This document shows, piece after piece, positions 6,375-11,633 of a stretch of DNA of 11,633 nt; the stretch's first letter is position 1; each line of letters starts with the position of its first letter. The stretch lies in assembly GCA_945872375.1 (NCBI GenBank), contig CAMBYR010000042.1, positions 1 through 11,633 of the forward strand, read 5' to 3'. This DNA comes from an uncultured Blautia sp. GTDB lineage: Bacteria; Bacillota; Clostridia; Lachnospirales; Lachnospiraceae. The notes under the pieces were generated by a model that was given only the letters and a program-made list of their open reading frames with translations, made no database searches and was not told where the DNA came from. Both the position numbers and the translations under genes were made by a program.

Positions 6375-7445
6375 GTGATCGAAGTAAGTAATCTGGTCAA
6401 AAAGTATGGAAATCATACTGCGGTTGACCATCTTTCCTTTCAGATCGAAAAGGGGAAAATTTACGGATTCCTGGGCCCCAACGGTGCAGGAAAATCAACA
6501 ACTATGAATATGATCACAGGATACATTGCTTCCACAGAAGGAAAAGTGATGATCGATGGTCATGATATTCTGGAGGAACCGGAGGCAGCCAAGAAATGTA
6601 TCGGCTATCTGCCGGAAATGCCGCCGCTCTATTTTGACATGACTGTTCTTGAGTACATGAAATTTGCGGCTGATCTGAAAAAAATCCCAAGAAACCAAAA
6701 AGACAAGCAGATAAAAGAAGTCATGGATATGGTAAAGATCACAGACATGAAAGACCGTCTGATCAAAAACCTTTCCAAAGGTTATCGCCAGAGAGTGGGT
6801 CTTGCACAGGCGATCCTGGGATATCCTGAAGTGATCATCCTGGATGAGCCGACCGGAGGACTTGACCCGAAGCAGATCATCGAGATCCGTGACCTGATCA
6901 AAGGCCTGAAGCAGAAGCACACGGTTATCCTAAGCTCCCATATCCTTTCCGAGGTAAGAGCAGTGTGTGATTATGTTCTGATCATTTCCCATGGAAAGCT
7001 GGTAGCCAGCGATACACCGGATAATCTGGAACGTCTGGCAGCAGGCTCCAACAGCCTCCTTATGAAGATAAAAGGCGAGAAAGACACGATTCGAAAAGCT
7101 CTGGAAACGATCGAAGGCGTAACCGGGGTGGAAATGTCCTATGACAGCGATGAGAAATTGTGGAAAACAAAACTTTCCATTCAGGAAAATGTGGATATCC
7201 GTGAAAAAGTCTTCTACGCTATGGCAAAAGCGAACTGTCCAATCTACGAGATGCAGGTTAAGAGAGTTTCCCTTGAGGATGTATTCCTTGAGCTTACCGA
7301 AGGAGAGAAAAAATCCGCCGGAAAACCGGAAAGCTCACAGTGGAAACCGGTAGAAGACAGATCATCGGAAGAAGAAAAAACTCAGGAAGAAAAAAACGGG
7401 GAACCAGAGAAGGCTTCTGATGAGAAAGAGGGGGATCAGTCATGA
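6375..7445 (+). CDS. ABC transporter ATP-binding protein, GldA/ABC-2 type
   Basis: Cytoplasmic ATPase that drives the membrane permease encoded next. The nucleotide-binding domain has Walker A GPNGAGKST (34-42), signature LSKGYRQR (133-140), Walker B VIILDEP (153-159), D-loop GGLDP (161-165) and switch His189 in SSH. The Q-loop position reads LPEMPPLY, with Glu81 where Gln is usual; this is common in GldA-like ATPases. Residues about 220-310 form the C-terminal extension typical of ABC-2 exporters. Residues 311-356 are a highly charged Glu/Lys/Ser tail of unknown role. The start is GTG at 6375, supported by AAAGGAGGAG 7 nt upstream and by the canonical MIEVSNLVKKYG opening. The stop overlaps the permease start (ATGA), indicating coupled translation. 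Substrate is unknown. Confidence 0.93.
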   Translation: MIEVSNLVKKYGNHTAVDHLSFQIEKGKIYGFLGPNGAGKSTTMNMITGYIASTEGKVMIDGHDILEEPEAAKKCIGYLPEMPPLYFDMTVLEYMKFAADLKKIPRNQKDKQIKEVMDMVKITDMKDRLIKNLSKGYRQRVGLAQAILGYPEVIILDEPTGGLDPKQIIEIRDLIKGLKQKHTVILSSHILSEVRAVCDYVLIISHGKLVASDTPDNLERLAAGSNSLLMKIKGEKDTIRKALETIEGVTGVEMSYDSDEKLWKTKLSIQENVDIREKVFYAMAKANCPIYEMQVKRVSLEDVFLELTEGEKKSAGKPESSQWKPVEDRSSEEEKTQEEKNGEPEKASDEKEGDQS

Positions 7446-8305
7446 CAGCGATTTTTAAAAGAGAACTGAAAAGCTATCTGACCTCCATGGTTGGATATCT
7501 CTTCATATTTTTTGTCCTGGTGCTGACCGGAATTTATTTTTCCGCATATCAGCTTTCAGGCGGCTATTCAAAATTTGAAACTACCTTAAGCGCACTGACC
7601 TTTGTGTTCCTGATCGGTGTGCCGATCCTTTCCATGCGTGTACTTGCAGAAGAGCGCAAGCAGAAAACGGATCAGCTTCTTCTGACCGCACCGGTATCTG
7701 TATGGGATATCGTATTTGGAAAATATCTTGCACTGGTAGCTGTATTTGCCATTCCGGTCGTGATCATGTGTGTTTATCCGCTGATCATGAGTAAGTTCGG
7801 AACGATTTCCTATGATTCCGCATACACCGGGATCCTGGGATTTTTCCTTCTGGGATGCGCGAATCTGGCGATCGGTGTATTTATGTCAGCGCTTACAGAA
7901 AGCCAGGTAATTGCAGCAGTACTTACTTTTGTATTCCTGTTCGCCTTCTATATGATGAACGGAATTTCCTCATTCTTTTCACAGACCTCCATGTCAACCG
8001 CAGTGGCATTCGGACTTCTGATCGTGGCGATCGCGATCATCATTTATACTATGATCAAAAATGTCCTGATCTCTGTAGTGATCGGAGCTGTGGGAGAGAT
8101 TGCCCTTGTGATCGTATACGTTGTAAAATCCAGTATTTTCCAGGGTGGTATCCAGAAGGTACTGAACGTATTTAACCTGAGCGGACATTATGATAATTTT
8201 ACAAACGGCGTGTTTGACGTGACAGGAATCGTTTATTTTATTTCTGTTATTGCGATCTGCCTGTTCCTTACCATGCAGTCCATTCAGAAGAGACGCTGGA
8301 ACTAG
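7442..8305 (+). CDS. ABC-2 type permease, GldF-like
   Basis: Integral membrane subunit of the transporter, 287 aa. Hydrophobic segments are seen near 15-35, 50-68, 94-115, 128-150, 155-173, 185-204, 207-228 and 260-278; the exact number of crossings is uncertain. The loop EERKQKTDQLLLTAPVS (70-86) followed by VWDIVFGKYLA is the hallmark cytoplasmic coupling region of GldF/NosY-like permeases. The ATG overlaps the ATPase stop by 4 bp, and GAGGGGG lies just upstream. In Bacteroidetes GldF works with GldA and GldG in gliding; in Firmicutes such sets have no settled function, so gliding should not be inferred here. The chain ends QKRRWN and looks complete. Confidence 0.92.
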   Translation: MTAIFKRELKSYLTSMVGYLFIFFVLVLTGIYFSAYQLSGGYSKFETTLSALTFVFLIGVPILSMRVLAEERKQKTDQLLLTAPVSVWDIVFGKYLALVAVFAIPVVIMCVYPLIMSKFGTISYDSAYTGILGFFLLGCANLAIGVFMSALTESQVIAAVLTFVFLFAFYMMNGISSFFSQTSMSTAVAFGLLIVAIAIIIYTMIKNVLISVVIGAVGEIALVIVYVVKSSIFQGGIQKVLNVFNLSGHYDNFTNGVFDVTGIVYFISVIAICLFLTMQSIQKRRWN

Positions 8306-8318
8306 GGGGTGAAGGGAA

Positions 8319-9848
8319 ATGAAATTCAGTGAGAAATTTAAGAAAAATAAAGGCGAGGCAGCCGTACCGGAGACAGCACAGGACTCCGGCAAAAAGAAAC
8401 ATAAACCGGATCCGAAAAAGCTGGTAGGCACCATCAGCAAAAAACATATCAAAAATGGTTCCTACAGCATGGCTATGGCAGCTGTCTTTATCGTGATCGT
8501 GGTTGTGATCAATATGATCGTCGGGGCGATCCCATCCAAATATTCACAGCTGGATGTAAGCTCATCCAAGCTTTACACCATCGGTGATGAAACAAAGAAG
8601 GTACTGAAGGCACTGGATAAGGATGTTACCATTTATCAGATCGCGGCAAGCGGTTCTGAGGACGACACGATCTCCAATCTGCTTTCACGTTATAAAGATG
8701 AGTCCAAGCATATTAAAGTTGAGGTGAAAGACCCTGTTGTAAATCCGAAATTTGCATCGGAATATACAACCGATGATCTTGCGTCAAACAGTCTGATTGT
8801 AGTCTGCGGCGACAGAAACAAGGTTATCAATTACAACGATATGTATTCCTCTTCAGTAGACTATAATACCTGGCAGCAGACTACTACCGGATTTGATGGA
8901 GAAGGACAGATCACAAGTGCGATCGGCTATGTGACATCCGAGGATCTTCCGATCATGTACACCTTATCCGGACACGGAGAAAAAGATCTGGATTCCAGCT
9001 TTAAAGAAGATATCCAGAAAGCAAACATTGATATCAAGGAGCTGAACCTTCTCACAGAGGGAAAGGTTCCGGATGATGCAGACTGTCTGATGATCGTATC
9101 TCCGACCAGCGATATTTCCGAGGAAGAAAAAACAGAACTCCTGGATTATCTGGAGGCAGGCGGAAAAGCTATAATCTTCTCGGATTATACACAGGATGAT
9201 CTGCCGAACTTTGATGCGGTTCTTGAAAACTATGGTGTAAAGTGTGCAGAGGGAATCGTATTTGAGGGTGATAATCAGCATTATGGAATGCAGATGCCAT
9301 ATTATCTTGTACCAACAGTCAACAGCACAGATGCAAGCTCTGAGACAGCTTCTGCAGGCTCCTATGTACTGGCACCGTATGCGCAGGGCATTCAGAAAAC
9401 AGATGATGTAAGAGATACCGTAACCATCGACAGTATCCTGACAACCTCTGACAAGGCTTACTCCAAAACAAATATGCAGAGCAGCAATATCGAAAAGGAA
9501 GACGGAGATGTAGACGGACCGTTTGATCTTGGTGTTGCTATCACTGAGAAACTGGATGATGATAAGGAAACACAGATCGTTTACTACTCCACAGCAAATC
9601 TGATGGAGAGCCAGATAAACCAGATGGTATCCGGCGGAAATGAAAAGCTCCTTCTGGAGTCCTTAAACTGGATGACCAGCACAGACGACAGTAATTCCGT
9701 TTCTATTCCATCCAAGAGCCTTGAGTCCACAAGCCTGACAGTAACCGATTATGATGCAGCCTTCTGGAAGATCTGTACCATTGGTCTGATCCCGGGAGTG
9801 TTCCTTGTTGCAGGATTCCTGATCTGGCTTAAGAGGAGAAAAGCATAA
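8319..9848 (+). CDS. GldG-like membrane-anchored extracytoplasmic protein of the ABC transporter
   Basis: The protein is 509 aa. It has a basic cytoplasmic N-terminus (1-50), a membrane segment at about 51-70, a large outside domain and a C-terminal membrane segment near 484-503 followed by KRRKA. Just after the first membrane segment comes LDVSSSKLYTIGDETKKVLKAL, the opening typical of the GldG family. Later parts (IMYTLSGHGEKDL near 210-222; LMIVSPTSDIS and a Gly-Lys-Ala-Ile-Ile-Phe strand after it) fit the Rossmann-like core of GldG/IFT52-type domains. An AGGGGGTGA site overlapping the permease stop supports the ATG at 8319, 14 bp after the permease. Its TAA overlaps the next ATG by one base. 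It probably works as an accessory or substrate-handling subunit; the substrate is unknown. Confidence 0.88.
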   Translation: MKFSEKFKKNKGEAAVPETAQDSGKKKHKPDPKKLVGTISKKHIKNGSYSMAMAAVFIVIVVVINMIVGAIPSKYSQLDVSSSKLYTIGDETKKVLKALDKDVTIYQIAASGSEDDTISNLLSRYKDESKHIKVEVKDPVVNPKFASEYTTDDLASNSLIVVCGDRNKVINYNDMYSSSVDYNTWQQTTTGFDGEGQITSAIGYVTSEDLPIMYTLSGHGEKDLDSSFKEDIQKANIDIKELNLLTEGKVPDDADCLMIVSPTSDISEEEKTELLDYLEAGGKAIIFSDYTQDDLPNFDAVLENYGVKCAEGIVFEGDNQHYGMQMPYYLVPTVNSTDASSETASAGSYVLAPYAQGIQKTDDVRDTVTIDSILTTSDKAYSKTNMQSSNIEKEDGDVDGPFDLGVAITEKLDDDKETQIVYYSTANLMESQINQMVSGGNEKLLLESLNWMTSTDDSNSVSIPSKSLESTSLTVTDYDAAFWKICTIGLIPGVFLVAGFLIWLKRRKA

Positions 9849-10285
9849 TGAAAAAATCGACCAAACTTGTTTCAGCAGTTGTTGTTCTGGCAGTTCTCGG
9901 CGGCGTTTATGTGGGACTGAACACCTACGTATCCAAAGAAGAAAAGACAGAGAGCAGCGAAGAGGAAAGCAAAACAGAAGTGTTTTCCGTGAAAACGGAT
10001 GACATTAAATCCCTGGAATTTATCGTAGACAAGAAGGAAGTGACCTTTGAGAAAAAAGATGATTCCTGGGTGAAAAAGGATGAGACTGCTTTTCCTGTAA
10101 ATCAGACAACTCTGGATTCCGCAGCTTCCGCCATCGAAAAGGTGGAAGCGGACAGAGTCCTGGAGGATGTGGAGGATCTTACGGAATACGGACTGGATTC
10201 TCCATCTAACACAGTAACCGTTGATACCGCTGATGGGACAACGAAGCTCAACATCGGAGATGAGAATACGACGACGAATCAGTAA

Positions 10286-11404
10286 TACATTACCAGGGAT
10301 GATGATGACAGCACGGTATATGTAGTGGCAGCGGACACAGTGTCTCCGTTTATGAATTCCCTTTACGATTATGCACAGGGAGAAGATTTCCCAACAATTG
10401 ATTCTTCCACAGTGAAAAAGGTCCAGGTCAGCGAGGATAAAGATTCCTATGTCCTGGAAGAAAATTCCGACGGAGCTACCTGGAATGTTTCCGGTGACGG
10501 AAGCAGCGATAAAGAGTCTGCCGATACAACGGCAGCAGGAAACGTAACCTCCGGACTTGGAAGCTTTGCATTTGACCAGTTTGTAAACTACAATGCAGAG
10601 GATCTTTCCAAGTATGGCCTTGATAAGCCCTATGCGACGATTACAGTGGATTATCAGGAAGAGGTGAAGAATGACAGCACAGACAGTACAGAATCCGGAG
10701 AAAACGATTCTACGGCCTCTGAGAGCGATTTTGAGAGCAGTGACACTACTGACACGGACAGCAGCTCAGAAGATGCAGACAGCAAGACAACCACAGTGGA
10801 TAAACATCTTGTCATTTACGTTGGTGATGAGGCAGGAGATGGCAGCAGATATGTAACGGTAGATAACAAACAGATTTATACAATGTCAACGGATACACTG
10901 AGTGCAGTTATTGACAAGACGCCGTCAGATCTCTGGTCACTGATCGTCAATTATCTGTCTGTAAAAAATCTGGATCAGCTCCAGGTTACTTACGGTGAAA
11001 CAACAAGTACTGTAAATGTTTCACGTGAAACATCCACAGATGATGACGGAAACGAAAAAGAAACAACAACCTATCAGCTGGATGGTAAGGAAATAGAAAG
11101 TACAACCTTTACCACCTTCTACAACAAGCTGATAAACATGGCAGGACAGAAGAGACTGACAGAGGCTTATACACCGGCTGCAGACCCGGAGATGACCGCT
11201 GTATTCACAGACTCTGACAAGAACCAGACAACCGTTACCTTCTACACATATGACACAAACTATTATGCAGCTGTCGTTGGAGACAAGGTATTTCTTGTAA
11301 ACAAAATGACAGTAAAAGAAATGTTCAATGCATATGAAACCATGGTAAACGGTGAAACAGAGACAGAAGCCACAGCAACACCAACAGCTGAGACGGAAAA
11401 ATAA
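10286..11404 (+). pseudogene. Downstream two-thirds of the DUF4340 gene, after the internal stop
   Basis: This stretch stays open for 372 codons in the same frame. The GTG at 10325 could formally start a 359-residue chain, but I see no ribosome binding site ahead of it or of the ATG at 10352, and such a product would lack the membrane anchor. It carries a second DUF4340-like unit (LSKYGLDKPYATITV mirrors LTEYGLDSPSNTVTV of the first part), interrupted by an acidic Ser/Thr/Asp/Glu-rich insert (about 10675-10800). A third region (about 11100-11370) ends in a Thr/Glu-rich tail. The absence of other stops or frameshifts over more than 1.1 kb suggests the interruption is recent. A parS site (11017-11032) is embedded in codons for VSRET. 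Confidence 0.75.
11017..11032. promoter_or_regulatory. parS chromosome-partitioning site (perfect 16-bp consensus)
   Basis: The palindrome TGTTTCACGTGAAACA is identical to the Firmicutes parS consensus bound by ParB/Spo0J. It would serve as the loading site for the ParB clamp and, through it, SMC condensin near the origin. It lies inside the DUF4340 reading frame, which is usual since parS sites often sit within genes. The nearby khpB-mnmE-mnmG-rsmG block independently indicates an origin-proximal position. Confidence 0.93.
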
Positions 11405-11422
11405 AATATTAAGAAAATAAAT

Positions 11423-11528
11423 AAAAACACCTCGGAGATCCGCAAATAATAAGGTGACCTCCGAATATCCGCTTGATGATCAGATATTCGGAGACACCAC
11501 ACAGATCAGGATTTTCCGGGGTGTTTTT
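11423..11528 (+). terminator. Large branched hairpin with T-tract after the ABC operon
   Basis: The outer arms AAAAACACCTCGG (11423-11435) and CCGGGGTGTTTTT (11516-11528) pair over 13 positions with one G-U. Inside, CTCCGAATATC (11459-11469) pairs perfectly with GATATTCGGAG (11483-11493), extended by GGTG/CACC (11453-11456 with 11495-11498). The 3' side of the outer arm ends in TTTTT. GGTGT near 11520 can also pair with ACACC near 11494-11498, so alternative folds exist. It probably terminates the operon, which ends at 11404; the size and symmetry also allow a small palindromic element. Confidence 0.65.
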
Positions 11529-11552
11529 ATGTTGCTATTATTTTACGGTCCT

Positions 11553-11582
11553 TACGGATGAATACGGTCCGTATATTTTTTT
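11553..11582 (+). terminator. Second terminator-like hairpin
   Basis: TACGGA (11553-11558) pairs with TCCGTA (11568-11573), and seven T follow at 11576-11582. TACGG is repeated around it (four times between 11544 and 11612). It may be a backup terminator. Nothing else is identified from here to the window end. Confidence 0.5.
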
Positions 11583-11633
11583 ACCGTTTGTGATGTGGTA
11601 TGCACGGATACGGTATTTGGTTGCGGTTTCCAG

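Larger units (their letters stand above)
9848..11404 (+). pseudogene. DUF4340-family lipid/envelope-transport-associated protein, interrupted by an in-frame TAA
   Basis: One reading frame runs from ATG 9848 to TAA 11404 (518 codons plus stop) but has a TAA at 10283-10285, codon 146. No frame change occurs: sequence on both sides reads as one DUF4340 protein, with GDENTTTNQ before the stop and YITRDDDDSTVYVV after it. The N-terminal part has a membrane segment at 7-27, then a first DUF4340 unit with the LTEYGLDSPSNTVTV motif (111-125). The ATG overlaps the GldG-like stop (TAATG) and is preceded by AAGAGGAG, so it is the last gene of the operon. If the stop is real, translation gives a 145-residue anchored fragment lacking most of the outside domain. 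A TAT or TAC to TAA change would explain it. Alternatives are a sequencing error or a recent strain-level mutation; readthrough is less likely, since UAA is the least leaky stop. No transport function of DUF4340 is proven. Confidence 0.8.

Noticed and set aside
10325..11404. An independent 359-residue gene starting at GTG 10325
   Set aside because: It is in the same frame as the upstream part, has no ribosome binding site or signal sequence, and begins in the middle of a conserved-looking stretch (VYVVAADTVS).

Overview
The window looks like the origin-proximal chromosome of a Clostridia member, most likely a Lachnospiraceae gut commensal. The basis is the gene order khpB(jag)-mnmE-mnmG-rsmG, which in Firmicutes lies within a few kilobases of oriC, together with the codon style, strong AGGAGG-type ribosome binding sites and a perfect 16-bp parS site (11017-11032). 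Genus is not resolved.

Layout. 1-814: 3' part of khpB/jag, followed by an intrinsic terminator. 815-1367: a 553-bp gap with a possible + strand promoter, a 164-bp imperfect palindrome (992-1155) that looks like a minus-strand structured RNA, and paired small hairpins just ahead of mnmE. 1368-2744: mnmE. 2745-3418: a 674-bp gap with four to five 30-32-bp tandem repeats, a terminator-like hairpin, a roughly 370-bp imperfect palindrome made of two diverged inverted copies, and a very A-rich leader. 3419-5308 mnmG and 5354-6073 rsmG, then a terminator. 6124-6374: a candidate promoter with direct repeats and a hairpin-rich leader. 6375-11404: a four-gene operon for an ABC-2-type transporter of the GldA/GldF/GldG-DUF4340 kind. 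11405-11633: a branched terminator-like hairpin and a second terminator.

How the genes work together. MnmE and MnmG form the complex that makes the 5-carboxymethylaminomethyl (or aminomethyl) modification on wobble uridine 34 of certain tRNAs. RsmG methylates 16S rRNA, and KhpB is an RNA-binding protein. This block therefore serves RNA modification and RNA binding. The second operon encodes an ATPase, a membrane permease, a membrane-anchored GldG-like extracytoplasmic protein and a DUF4340 protein. They overlap or lie within 14 bp of each other and probably form one membrane complex whose substrate cannot be read from sequence.

Most notable points: the DUF4340 gene is cut by a single in-frame TAA although the frame stays open and conserved-looking on both sides; a perfect parS lies inside that same gene; and the 992-1155 palindrome has arm mismatches that give G-U pairs almost only on the minus strand, with a TATAAT at its minus-strand 5' edge and a terminator-like hairpin beyond its 3' edge. 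The last pattern is what a real structured small RNA would show.
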